From Puniceibacterium antarcticum (GTDB lineage Bacteria; Pseudomonadota; Alphaproteobacteria; Rhodobacterales; Rhodobacteraceae), in assembly GCF_002760615.1 (NCBI RefSeq), contig NZ_AWWI01000173.1, forward strand, positions 1 through 64,000: a stretch of DNA of 64,000 nucleotides. The letters are read 5' to 3'. The notes beneath the pieces are model-generated. The model was not told the DNA's origin. It worked only from the letters and a program-made list of their open reading frames with translations, and searched no databases. A program made the translations under genes and the position numbers. Of the stretch, positions 27,639 to 36,282 are shown piece by piece; the first letter of the stretch is position 1, and each line of letters opens with the position of its first letter.

Positions 27639-28279
27639 TTGGCGGGCAACCCCGGCAGGGCGTCTTCGGCCCGGCGGGCGGCAAAGGCGACGATCAGGTT
27701 GATGACCAGATAGATGAGGCCGGCGGAGGCAAAGATCGGCAGTGGCTGATAGGTCGAGGCCGCAAGGTTCTGCGCCATCTTGGTCAACTCGACCAGGCCC
27801 ACTACGGACACAAGGGACGAGGCCTTGAGGATCAGGATCGCCTCGTTCACCAGCGCCGGAAAGGTCATGCGCAGCGCGATGGGCGTGCGGATATAGATGA
27901 ATGTCTGCAGGCGCGAAAACCCGGCCATTTCGGCGCTTTCGACCAGACCAATGGGCACGCCTTCAAACCCGCCGCGCAGGTTTTCAGCCTGATAGGCTGC
28001 GGTGCTCAACGACAGGCCGATGATGGCTGTGGCCAGGCTGGGCAGGGTGATGCCAATCACCGGAAGCAGGTTGAAGATCAGCAGGAGCTGCACCAGCAAG
28101 GGCACACCCCGGAAGAAAGAGATGAACAGCCCCGCGCCGCCAAACAGCACGCGATTACCGGACATGCGCATAGCCGACAGAAGAACCGCAAACCCCAGCC
28201 CGGCAAAAATCGAAAGGACACTTACGAAGATCGTCATCAGCGACGCCTGCAAGAGCAGCTGGAAGAGATACCAGGTCAT
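27635..28279 (-). CDS. Amino-acid ABC transporter permease (second)
   Basis: 214 aa. FFRGVPLLVQLLLIFNLLP and the EAA loop LVESAEMAGFSRLQTFIYIRTP mark it as the partner of the preceding permease. The start at 28279 was preferred to 28303 because it gives the typical MTWYLFQLLLQ N-terminus. The two permeases presumably form a heterodimer. Confidence 0.9.
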   Translation of the reverse strand: MTWYLFQLLLQASLMTIFVSVLSIFAGLGFAVLLSAMRMSGNRVLFGGAGLFISFFRGVPLLVQLLLIFNLLPVIGITLPSLATAIIGLSLSTAAYQAENLRGGFEGVPIGLVESAEMAGFSRLQTFIYIRTPIALRMTFPALVNEAILILKASSLVSVVGLVELTKMAQNLAASTYQPLPIFASAGLIYLVINLIVAFAARRAEDALPGLPAK

Positions 28280-28343
28280 GGGGTGAGGAGTCCTGTCATG
28301 CATGCGCGACGGGCCGGGTGGGCCGCCCCGTCGCGCGGGTCGA

Positions 28344-29168
28344 TCAGATGTTGGGGTCGGTCACGTAGTCGGGCATGTCAAAGGTGGTGCCGAACCATTT
28401 TTTCTGCAGCTCCGCCATGCGGCCGTCTGACTTCATCGCCAGCAGGATCTCATCGATCTTGTCCATCAGGCTGGAATATTCCGGCTCGATCCGGCCCGGA
28501 AAACCGAAATAGGTCGGGGTGCCAAAGGCAGGGGTGATGACCTTGAATACTTCGGGACGCTGGCTGGCGACAAAGGCGATGTTCGGCAGGGAATTTGCCA
28601 TCGCCTCGATCCGGCCAGCGGCAAGGTCAGCATAGGCTTCGTTGAACGACACGTATTCGCGATACTCGGTCGGTGCCGGGTCCAGCGTCGCGCCGAATTC
28701 CTGCAGCTGCGCCAGCTGCGCAGTGCCGGTCGCCGATCCAACCGGCTTGCCCGCAATATCCGCAGGGGCGGCAATGTCGCTGTTCGCGCCAACCAGCAGG
28801 GCGACGGTCGCCTCTGCGATGGGGCTGGAGAAGCGGTAGCGTTCCATCCGGTCCTTGGTGATCGTGGCAGGGCCTGCGACAACGTCAAAGCGACCTGCCT
28901 CAAGACCTGGCAGAACCCCGGTCCAGTCGAGGGTAATCCATTCGATCTTGACCCCCATTTCCTTGCCGATCTCATCGTAGATATCCATGTTGAGGCCGGT
29001 GTGGGTGCCCGCATCGATATAGTCGAACGGGGCAAAGGCGGTTTCGGTGCCGACCTTCAACGTGCCCGCCGCCATGACGCGTTCCAGCGCGTCTTGGGCT
29101 TGGGCCGTTATGGTCGTACCAAACAGAAGGGCCGCGCCGGTGAGGGCGGCAAGAAAGTGCTTGCGCAT
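28344..29168 (-). CDS. Amino-acid ABC transporter substrate-binding protein
   Basis: 274 aa. Signal peptide MRKHFLAALTGAALLFGTTITAQA, then a family 3 periplasmic binding fold: GTLKVGTETAFAPFDYIDA, TGLNMDIYDEIGKEMGVK, GRFDVVAGPATITKDRMERY. The Asp/Arg ligand positions for an alpha-amino acid are in place (FAPFDY, R of DRMERY). A GGGAGA site lies upstream. First gene of an operon ending in hutC, so histidine or urocanate is the likely ligand. Confidence 0.92.
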   Translation of the reverse strand: MRKHFLAALTGAALLFGTTITAQAQDALERVMAAGTLKVGTETAFAPFDYIDAGTHTGLNMDIYDEIGKEMGVKIEWITLDWTGVLPGLEAGRFDVVAGPATITKDRMERYRFSSPIAEATVALLVGANSDIAAPADIAGKPVGSATGTAQLAQLQEFGATLDPAPTEYREYVSFNEAYADLAAGRIEAMANSLPNIAFVASQRPEVFKVITPAFGTPTYFGFPGRIEPEYSSLMDKIDEILLAMKSDGRMAELQKKWFGTTFDMPDYVTDPNI

Positions 29169-29253
29169 TGATATTCTCCCTGTGCGCCCCTGACGGGGCA
29201 TCGTTGTTGATTGTCCTGATCGCGGAGGCCCTGCAGACGCCGCATGGCTTTTG

Positions 29254-29261
29254 TGTATACA
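29254..29261. promoter_or_regulatory. TGTATACA palindrome upstream of the importer operon
   Basis: Perfect palindrome in TTTTGTGTATACAAATAG, 86 bases upstream of the binding-protein start. Similar GTATAC-centred site lies between hutF and hutI. With hutC at the end of this operon it is a candidate autoregulatory HutC site. Confidence 0.55.
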
Positions 29262-29365
29262 AATAGCAGTGAACAGCAAAAACAGGCGATGGGGAAGTCG
29301 GTTTCCGCCGATAGACGCCTGTCCATTGGGCACTTTCAACCAGCCCCGCGCAAGAAACAGGCACG

Positions 29366-30345
29366 TCATGCAAGTTCCGATCTGGGAAAACAGCGGTGCC
29401 TGATGCCGGGATGGGCCGTCGCCTGCCCCAAAAGATCAAAGATCTTGCCGGGGTTCAGAATCCCCTTGGGATCGACCGCGCGGTTCAACCGTCGCATGAG
29501 CGCCAGCGCGCCGCCATGCTCGGCCTCCATTAACGCGTTCTTGCGCAGCCCCACAGCATGTTCGCCCGTCGCCGTGCCGCCACAGGCCAGCGCCATGCCG
29601 AAAATCCGCGCGTTCAGCGCTTTCACCCGTGACTGTTCCTGCGCATCCTCGGGATCGAAAACCACGATAAGGTAAAAATTGCTGCCCCCCAAAATAGCCG
29701 TGCAGGGGGGGGCGATGATGCCTTCGGCAGTAATTTTTGCCTGAATAGCGGCGATGATCCCGGGCAGTTCAGACATCGGCACACAGACATCTGTCGACAG
29801 GCTATTGCCACCGGGGCGCAGGGTCAGTTCGGTGACAATGCCCAGCGTGCCCTCGGCCACGACGAACAGCGCAGTCAGGTCATGTCTTTAGGACGACTTG
29901 CGCGCCCGGCCCCCGGTGTGGATCATGGATCACCTCACCATCCGGCAGCACCAATGTCAGCCCCATGACAAGAGCGCAGCTTGGCATGCGCGCCCACGTC
30001 GATGGGCAGGAAGAGCCCGGTGTCGCGCAGATGTTCGTTCAGCTGCTCGCGGGTCACGCCAGCCTCGATCGTGGCATCCATATCCTCGGGCGACACAGGC
30101 AGGATCGCGGTCATGTTGGTCAAATCGATGCTGAGGCCACTCTGCACCGCCTGTGTCGAAGAGCCATGTCCGAAGGCGACAACCGTAAAACCATGATCGT
30201 TGCAGATTGCCAGAGCGTGCGACACATCCTGCGTCGTCTGCGCAAACAGCACCGCAAAGGGGGGCGCGGCGGCGTGCCAGCTGTACCCGGAGCCATGCTG
30301 ATCGCGCAGAGCAGCACGGGTTAATATCCGGTCCCCGAAACGGGC
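29366..30345 (-). pseudogene. Degraded FAD-linked oxidase (GlcD/D-lactate dehydrogenase type)
   Basis: Pieces of one FAD_binding_4 oxidase remain in order. The N-terminal part is 30340 down to about 29935 (ALTARFGDRILTRAAL, FAQTTQDVSHALAICNDHGF, GVTREQLNEHLRDTGLFLPID). After a break, LGLTLVLPDGEVIHD follows in another frame, then the C-terminal half from 29860 (AEGTLGIVTELTLRP, GEHAVGLRK, NRAVDPKGILNPGKIF). The segment with the glycine-rich FAD motif after FLPID is shortened, and no ATG is found at the front, so at least one deletion, one frameshift and start loss are apparent. Intact members oxidise D-lactate or glycolate-like 2-hydroxy acids. Confidence 0.85.
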
Positions 30346-30374
30346 GGTCAGGGCGTCAAGCGCACTTACTCTGC

Positions 30375-31721
30375 CTAGTTGCGTGCCGCCACGTGGCGGT
30401 TGATGGGAAAGGACAGCCCCAGGTTTTCACGCAGGGTTGTGCCCTCGTATTCCTCGCGGAAGAGCCCACGGCGGCGTAGTTCCGGCACCACGAGACGGGT
30501 GAAATCCTCAAGGCTGGAAGGCAGCGTCGGACACATCAGGATGAACCCATCCGCCGCCTCGGCCTCGAACCACTCCTGCATGTAATCAGCGACTTCCATG
30601 TACGACCCGGTCAGCCCGTTGCCGGTGTGCTGGCGCGCGTAATGGATGATGAGGTCGCGCAAGCTGTGCCCCTGTTCGACGAATTCCTTGACCCCTTCGA
30701 ACATCGCTACCGATCCCTTGGCCTTTGTCGGCATCCGCTCCATCGGAAAGGGTTTGTCCAGATCCGCGCCGTGCAGGTCGATCTCAAGAAACTCCTGCAG
30801 CATCAGCAAGCCGACCTCGGGGTGCATCACATCCACCATTTCCTGCGCGCGCGCCTCGGCCTCTTCGCGCGTCTCGCCCACGTTGATCACGATCCCCGGC
30901 ATGATCTTGAGGTCTGACGGCTTGCGGCCATACTTGGCCATCCGCCCCTTCACATCCGCATAAAACGCCTTGTTCTTGTCGATGTTCGAAGCCAGCGAAA
31001 ACACCACCTCGGCAGTGCGCGCCGCGAGTTCCTTGCCCCTCTCGGAGCCGCCAGCCTGCGCGATAACCGGTCGACCCTGCGGCGTGCGGGCGATGTTCAG
31101 CGGCCCGCGCACCTGAAAATGTGCCCCCATATGGTCAAGCTGATGCAGCTTGCCCTTGTCGTGATACAGCCCGTTTTCACGGTCAAGCAGCAGCGCGTCA
31201 TCCTCCCACGAATCCCAAAGACCCAGCACAACATCCAGAAACTCCTCGCCCCGATCATAGCGGTCGCCATGGGCATCCAGCCCCTCACGGTTGTAGTTAT
31301 ACCCGGTCTCATCATGGTCGGATGTCACCACGTTCCAGCAGATCCGCCCGCCCGAGATATGATCGGCAGACGCAAAGAGCCGCGCAATATTATAGGGTTC
31401 GTAATAACTGGTCGAGGCGGTGGCGACGAATCCGATACGCGCTGTCACCATCGACAGCGCCGTGATTGCGGTGATCGGCTCAAACCGGTTCATCTTGGTG
31501 GGCTGGCGGGCCAGCGCCTCTGGGTGGCCGACGGCAGCGGCGGGGCTGTCGGCAAAGAACATGAAATCAAGGCAGGCCGCCTCGGAAATCTGCGCGATCT
31601 TTACCATATGGTCGATGTTGTTCGCCCCGGTCACATCCGATCCGGGATGCAGCCAGGCGGCGGGATGAAAGCCGAAGGTATAGACAAATGTGCCAAGTTT
31701 CAGCGTATCGATGCGCGCCAT
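30375..31721 (-). CDS. Luciferase-like flavin monooxygenase (NtaA/SnaA/DszA family)
   Basis: 448 aa from the ATG at 31721, which has a GGAGGGCGAGC site. Family marks are LDFMFFADSP, HISGGRICWNVVTS, GYNYNREGLDAHGDRYDRGEEF and PVIAQAGGSERGKELAARTAE. Members use FMNH2 supplied by a separate reductase to attack compounds such as nitrilotriacetate, dibenzothiophene sulfone or alkyl sulfones. No reductase gene is adjacent. The decayed FAD oxidase lies directly downstream. Substrate unknown. Confidence 0.88.
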   Translation of the reverse strand: MARIDTLKLGTFVYTFGFHPAAWLHPGSDVTGANNIDHMVKIAQISEAACLDFMFFADSPAAAVGHPEALARQPTKMNRFEPITAITALSMVTARIGFVATASTSYYEPYNIARLFASADHISGGRICWNVVTSDHDETGYNYNREGLDAHGDRYDRGEEFLDVVLGLWDSWEDDALLLDRENGLYHDKGKLHQLDHMGAHFQVRGPLNIARTPQGRPVIAQAGGSERGKELAARTAEVVFSLASNIDKNKAFYADVKGRMAKYGRKPSDLKIMPGIVINVGETREEAEARAQEMVDVMHPEVGLLMLQEFLEIDLHGADLDKPFPMERMPTKAKGSVAMFEGVKEFVEQGHSLRDLIIHYARQHTGNGLTGSYMEVADYMQEWFEAEAADGFILMCPTLPSSLEDFTRLVVPELRRRGLFREEYEGTTLRENLGLSFPINRHVAARN

Positions 31722-31911
31722 GCTCGCCCTCCAGAATGGGATTTTCGCCGCAGTATGCGCGCCTGCGCCGGGGGGCAAAAGCCGATTTCGACCGCCCTGC
31801 CCAAGTGGACGCCGAATTTCAGCGGGAATCGGCATCACTGCTTAAGGGCGCGGCAAGCAGTCCGCCGGAATAGAAACCGCCCACCTACCTTCTGTTGATC
31901 CATTAAGGTAT

Positions 31912-31961
31912 TCATACACAACTTATTGCGTTCTCATCCACAAGATATTGCGTTTTCCACA
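31912..31961 (+). promoter_or_regulatory. Three near-consensus DnaA boxes upstream of ybjN-like gene
   Basis: TCATACACA (31912-31920), TCATCCACA (31934-31942) and TTTTCCACA (31953-31961) each differ from TTATNCACA by one base, on one strand, 19-22 bp apart. ATTGCGTT also repeats at 31925 and 31946. They lie in the AT-rich upstream region of the gene at 32103. Confidence 0.4.
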
Positions 31962-32102
31962 GAAATTTAGCTTTACAGATATGACCCCTGGCAGGCACCA
32001 TATGTGGTAAGGAATGCGGAAATCCCCGCAGGTCCTTGAGCAGGCACCTAGCGCTTGGGACGCTCTCAGGCCCCTGCGCTACGCAAACAAAAAGGTGGCG
32101 TC

Positions 32103-32603
32103 ATGGCATTGTCCGAGCAGTATCTTGAAGACGACATTCACCCGATCGACATCGTCGAGCATCTGGCCGAACATCACGATTGGGACTTTGACCGCATCGC
32201 TGACGATCAGATTGCGATGACCGTAGAAGGACAGTGGCGCACCTATTCCATAACCCTCGCTTGGTCCAGCTATGATGAGACCCTGCGCCTGATCTGTACC
32301 TTTGAGATGGAGCCGCCAACCGAACGGCTGGGCAACCTGTACGAGGGGCTGAACTCGGTCAACGATCAGTGCTGGACGGGGGCCTTTACCTATTGGGCCG
32401 AAGAAAAGCTGATGGTCTATCGCTACGGTCTTGTGCTGTCCGGCGGTCAGGTCGCAGCGCCCGATCAGATCGACACTCTGATCAACGCTGCAGTGACAAA
32501 TGCCGAACGGTATTACCCGGCATTTCAGCTGATGGTCTATTCCGACCAGACGCCGCGCCAAGCGCTTCAGGTCGCCATTGCAGAAGCCTACGGTCGCGCG
32601 TAA
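32103..32603 (+). CDS. YbjN domain-containing protein
   Basis: 166 aa. The YbjN fold, related to type III secretion chaperone-like domains, is recognised from HPIDIVEHLAEHHDWDFDRI, the central strand set (WRTYSITLAWSSYDETLRLICTFEM) and the acidic YWAEEKLMVYRYGLVL segment. Start at 32103 has an AAGGTGG site. In alphaproteobacteria this gene often precedes proC, as here. Proposed roles include protein-stability or stress regulation; the exact function is unknown. Confidence 0.8.
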   Translation: MALSEQYLEDDIHPIDIVEHLAEHHDWDFDRIADDQIAMTVEGQWRTYSITLAWSSYDETLRLICTFEMEPPTERLGNLYEGLNSVNDQCWTGAFTYWAEEKLMVYRYGLVLSGGQVAAPDQIDTLINAAVTNAERYYPAFQLMVYSDQTPRQALQVAIAEAYGRA

Positions 32604-32622
32604 CTTTTGCCGCACGCAGGTT

Positions 32623-32655
32623 GAAAAGGATCGGGCGACCGATCCTTTTCGCTTT
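32623..32655 (+). terminator. Rho-independent terminator of the YbjN-like gene
   Basis: 12-bp perfect stem (GAAAAGGATCGG / CCGATCCTTTTC) with a GCGA tetraloop followed by GCTTTTG, 20 bases after the stop at 32603. Confidence 0.8.
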
Positions 32656-32684
32656 TGAACCAACCGTAAACGAAGGACAATATC

Positions 32685-33497
32685 ATGCAGGAGAGCGAGA
32701 TCGCAAAGCGGGGGCTGGTGCTGCTGGGCTGTGGCAAGATGGGCTCGGCCATGCTCGAAGGTTGGCTGGCGCGCGGATTGCCGAAAACATTGGTCTGGGT
32801 CATGGACCCCCATCCCAGCGACTGGCTGTCCGCGCAGGGCGTGCGCCTGAACGAGGGCGTGCCAGAAGATCCGGCGGTGGTGCTGATCGCGGTCAAGCCG
32901 CAGATGATGGCAGATGCGCTGCCGTCGCTGCAGGCGCTGGGGAATGGCACCACCGTGTTTCTGTCGGTCGCTGCGGGCATTCCGATTGCAACCTTCGAAC
33001 GGATGCTGGGCGCGCACTCTCCGGTCATCCGCGCAATGCCGAACACACCTGCCGCCGTCGGGCGCGGGATCACCGCGATCATCGGCAATCCGCATGTGAG
33101 CGAGGGCGATCTGGACGCCGCCGAGGCCCTGCTGAGCGCCGTGGGCGAGGTTGTGCGGCTTGAGGATGAAAGCCAGATGGACGCTGTGACGGGGGTCAGC
33201 GGCTCTGGCCCGGCCTATGTGTTTCACATGATCGAATGCATGGCCGCCGCCGGCGTGGCCGAAGGTCTGTCACCCGAGCTGGCCCTGCAGCTGGCCCGCG
33301 CCACGGTGGCGGGTGCCGGGGCGCTTGCCATGAGCGGCGAAGACCCCGGTCAGCTGCGCAAGAATGTCACCAGCCCCAATGGCACGACGCAGGCCGGGCT
33401 TGAGGTGCTGATGAACGCAGACACCGGCCTGCCGCCGCTGATGAAGGCGGTTGTGCGTGCGGCCGCAGCACGGTCCAAGGAGCTGGCCAATGGCTGA
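32685..33497 (+). CDS. proC: Pyrroline-5-carboxylate reductase
   Basis: 270 aa. NADPH-binding LVLLGCGKMGSAMLEGWL, VLIAVKPQMM, the conserved RAMPNTPAAVG and the C-terminal VSGSGPAYVFHMIECM and VTSPNGTTQAGLEVL motifs. It performs the last step of proline synthesis. Its stop overlaps csaA by 8 bp. Confidence 0.95.
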   Translation: MQESEIAKRGLVLLGCGKMGSAMLEGWLARGLPKTLVWVMDPHPSDWLSAQGVRLNEGVPEDPAVVLIAVKPQMMADALPSLQALGNGTTVFLSVAAGIPIATFERMLGAHSPVIRAMPNTPAAVGRGITAIIGNPHVSEGDLDAAEALLSAVGEVVRLEDESQMDAVTGVSGSGPAYVFHMIECMAAAGVAEGLSPELALQLARATVAGAGALAMSGEDPGQLRKNVTSPNGTTQAGLEVLMNADTGLPPLMKAVVRAAAARSKELANG

Positions 33498-33828
33498 GAT
33501 CTCCTTTGATGATTTTCTGAAGGTCGATATCCGGGTCGGTCAGATCGTCCGGGCAGAGCCGTTTCCCGAGGCGCGCAAGCCCGCGATCAAGATGTGGATC
33601 GACTTTGGCCCCGAGATCGGGGAGCGCAAGACCTCGGCCCACGTGACGGTGCATTACACGCCCGAGTCGCTGGTCGGCAAACGGGTGATGGCGGTGGTGA
33701 ACTTTCCCCCGCGCCAGATCGGGCCGGTGAGGTCCGAGGTTCTGGTGCTGGGCGTGCCCGACGCCGAGGGCGCCGTGGTGCTGCTGAGCCCGGATCAGGA
33801 TGTGCCCCTAGGCGGGCGGATGCACTGA
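33490..33828 (+). CDS. csaA: CsaA-type tRNA-binding protein
   Basis: 112 aa. An OB-fold tRNA-binding domain alone: FLKVDIRVGQIVRAEPFPEARKP-type N-terminus, the SAHVTVHYTPE strand and NFPPRQIGPVRSEVLVLGVPD. It is the size of Bacillus CsaA, a chaperone-like protein associated with secretion and tRNA-like binding. The start lies within the 3' end of proC. Confidence 0.9.
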   Translation: MAEISFDDFLKVDIRVGQIVRAEPFPEARKPAIKMWIDFGPEIGERKTSAHVTVHYTPESLVGKRVMAVVNFPPRQIGPVRSEVLVLGVPDAEGAVVLLSPDQDVPLGGRMH

Positions 33829-33853
33829 CTTCTGACGTTTCGCCCGTGGCGGC

Positions 33854-33892
33854 GGGCGGATTTTGCGTATTTGGAAAGAGAAGAAGCCGGGG
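33854..33892 (+). repeat. Dispersed repeat, copy 1 (TTTTGCGTATTTGGAAAGAG)
   Basis: GGGCGGATTTTGCGTATTTG continuing through GGAAAGAGAAGAAGCCGGGG is repeated almost exactly at 40559-40599 in the same orientation (one extra A in the second copy). Both copies are intergenic. Confidence 0.8.
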
Positions 33893-33969
33893 ACTGGCGC
33901 GGGTCGTGTCACGTCGTGCTTGACCCGTGACTGCGGGTGCGCTGTGGTCGCGGCGACGGAGGAGAGACG

Positions 33970-35100
33970 ATGTATCAGCCAGCCATCACCGGATCGGGTG
34001 TGTACACCCCTGAACAGGTGATCACCAATGATGAACTCGTGGTCGCGTTCAACGCCTATGTGGCGCGCTACAATGCCGAAAACGCCGAGGCGATTGCCGC
34101 CGGTGCGCTGCGCGCCAAGGGGCCGTCAAGTTCTGAGTTCATCCTGTCCGCCAGCGGGATTGAGCAGCGGTTCGTCATGGACAAGGACGGGGTGCTGGAC
34201 CCGGACCGGATGTATCCCCGCCTGCGCCAGCGCAGTGATGACGAACCGGGGATCATGGCGGAAATGGCGCTTGAGGCCTGTGGCAAGGCGCTGACAGCGG
34301 CGGGGCGACCGGGCGCCGATGTTGATCTGGTGATCTGTGCCGCGTCGAACCACGAACGTGCCTATCCGGCGATCGCGATCGAGATCCAGCAGCTGCTGGG
34401 CGCGGGCGGCTTTGGGTTTGACATGAACGTGGCCTGCTCTTCGGCCACCTTTGGCATTCAGGCGGCGGCAGATATGGTGCGGGCGGGATCGGTGCGCTGT
34501 GCGCTGGTCGTCTGCCCCGAGATCTGTTCCGGCCATCTGGAGTGGCGCGACAGGGACTGTCATTTCATCTTTGGCGATGTCTGCACGGCGCTGGTGATCG
34601 AGCGGGCAGAGGAGGCGCAGGGCGCGCATTTTGTGGTGCGCTCGACCCGCTGCGCGACGCAGTTTTCCAACAACATCCGCAACAACAACGGCTTTCTGCG
34701 TCGCACGCGGCCCGATGGGACCAACGACCGGCGCGACATGCAGTTCATGCAGAATGGCCGCAAGGTGTTCAAGGAAGTGCTGCCAATGGTGTCGGCCCAT
34801 ATCGCCGGGCACCTAGAGGCCGAGAGCGTCGGCGCGGATCAGCTGCGCCGCCTCTGGCTGCATCAGGCCAACAAGTCGATGAACGATTTCATCGGGCGCA
34901 AGGTGCTGGGGCGCGACCCTGGCCCGGGCGAGCAGCCCAACATCCTGCAGGATTACGCCAATACCTCGTCCGCCGGGTCGATCATCGCCTTTTCCAAATA
35001 TTGCGAGGATCTGGTGGACGGCGATCTGGGGCTTATCTGCTCATTCGGGGCCGGCTATTCCGTCGGCTCTGTCCTGTTGGAACGAAAGGATGTGGCATGA
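33970..35100 (+). CDS. 3-oxoacyl-ACP synthase III-like enzyme (FabH-related)
   Basis: 376 aa, longer than FabH (about 320 aa). Thiolase-fold catalytic triad: Cys in NVACSSATFGIQ, His in LWLHQANKSMND and Asn in YANTSSAGSII. The extended N-terminal region (AFNAYVARYNAENAEAIAAG) and the FSNNIRNNNGFLRRT insertion separate it from housekeeping FabH and group it with the long KAS III-like proteins. It would condense an acyl-CoA or acyl-ACP with malonyl-ACP or a related extender. It is translationally coupled to the rhodanese gene. Product unknown. Confidence 0.85.
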   Translation: MYQPAITGSGVYTPEQVITNDELVVAFNAYVARYNAENAEAIAAGALRAKGPSSSEFILSASGIEQRFVMDKDGVLDPDRMYPRLRQRSDDEPGIMAEMALEACGKALTAAGRPGADVDLVICAASNHERAYPAIAIEIQQLLGAGGFGFDMNVACSSATFGIQAAADMVRAGSVRCALVVCPEICSGHLEWRDRDCHFIFGDVCTALVIERAEEAQGAHFVVRSTRCATQFSNNIRNNNGFLRRTRPDGTNDRRDMQFMQNGRKVFKEVLPMVSAHIAGHLEAESVGADQLRRLWLHQANKSMNDFIGRKVLGRDPGPGEQPNILQDYANTSSAGSIIAFSKYCEDLVDGDLGLICSFGAGYSVGSVLLERKDVA

Positions 35101-35489
35101 CATTGCGCGTAAAGGATATGGTCGCGGCGGCAGAGACCGAGATTGTGACGCTGCGGGCGGAAGAGGCGAAGGCGCGGCATGGTGCGGCGGATGTGCGGTT
35201 CATCGATCTGCGCGACCGGCGCGAGCTGGAGCGTGAAGGACGGATCCCGGGTGCCTTTCACTGCCCGCGCGGCATGCTGGAATTCTGGATCGACCCGGAA
35301 TCGCCCTATCACAAGCCGATCTTTGCCGAGGATGTGCAGTTCGTGTTCTATTGCGCCAGTGGCTGGCGGTCGGCCCTGTCGGCCAAGACGGCGCAGGATA
35401 TGGGGCTGGACAAGGTTTCGCATCTGGGCGGTGGGTTCAGCGCCTGGCGCGATTCCGGTCTGCCGGTGGAGCAGGTGACGGCGAAGTAA
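35097..35489 (+). CDS. Rhodanese-like sulfurtransferase
   Basis: 130 aa, single rhodanese domain. DVRFIDLRDRRELEREGRIPGAFHCPRGML and the active-site loop FYCASGWRSALSA carrying the persulfide-forming Cys, then HLGGGFSAWRDSGLPVE. The ATGA overlap with the upstream synthase fixes the start and suggests coupled expression. Acceptor unknown. Confidence 0.9.
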   Translation: MTLRVKDMVAAAETEIVTLRAEEAKARHGAADVRFIDLRDRRELEREGRIPGAFHCPRGMLEFWIDPESPYHKPIFAEDVQFVFYCASGWRSALSAKTAQDMGLDKVSHLGGGFSAWRDSGLPVEQVTAK

Positions 35490-35602
35490 CGCCTTGGCGC
35501 GTCACGGGGAACCTTGAAACACGATGGATCACGTTTCGCGGTTGCGCCGCAGGCGAAAGGCCGTGAACACGTGATACATGTATGTCCCGAAACGCCCTGT
35601 TC

Positions 35603-36187
35603 TCAGGCCTCTTCGCCCACCGCTGCACGCCAGTGGCGTCGGCAGAGCGGCACATAGGTTTCATTGCCGCCGATCTGCACCTGCGCGCCCGAGGTCAGCG
35701 CATGGCCGGTTTCGTCCTGCCGCACCACCATCGTCGCCTTGCGCCCGCAATGGCAGATGGTGCGCACCTCGCGCAGGTCATCGGCCAGCGCCAGAAGGGT
35801 CGCGGAGCCCGGAAACAGCGCGCCCCGGAAATCCACGCGCAGCCCGTAGCACATCACTGGCACGCCGAGATCATCCGCCACGCGCGCCAGCTGCCAGACC
35901 TGATCTGGGGTGAGGAACTGCGCCTCGTCCACAAAGATGCAGGCGATGTCCTGCAGGGCCGAGGCTTCCTTGAGCCGGGCAAAAAGCTCGGTGTCCGGGG
36001 CAAAGGTTTCAGCGTCGCGGCCAAGGCCGATGCGTGAGCCGATGCGCCCCTGCCCTGCCCGGCTGTCCACAGCGGCGGTCAGCAGAAAGGGCATCATGCC
36101 GCGTTCCTCGTAATTATGCGCGGCCTGCAACAGCAGGGTAGATTTTCCCGCATTCATTGTGGAATAGTGAAAATAGAGCTTTGCCAT
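35603..36187 (-). CDS. tdk: Thymidine kinase
   Basis: 194 aa. Type II TK: P-loop FHYSTMNAGKSTLLLQA, Walker B IFVDEAQFLTPDQVWQL, the lasso-domain zinc ligands CHCGRKA and the later CRRHW, and YGLRVDFRGALFPGS. It phosphorylates thymidine (and deoxyuridine) for salvage. Confidence 0.95.
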   Translation of the reverse strand: MAKLYFHYSTMNAGKSTLLLQAAHNYEERGMMPFLLTAAVDSRAGQGRIGSRIGLGRDAETFAPDTELFARLKEASALQDIACIFVDEAQFLTPDQVWQLARVADDLGVPVMCYGLRVDFRGALFPGSATLLALADDLREVRTICHCGRKATMVVRQDETGHALTSGAQVQIGGNETYVPLCRRHWRAAVGEEA

Positions 36188-36282
36188 GGCGCCCTCTTGC
36201 CGCGCACAAGGTGGCTTGGCAAGACCCCAAGGTTGCCTCTGCCACTCCGGCTTCGCGGGTGCTGTTCAGAACAGGAGATGGA

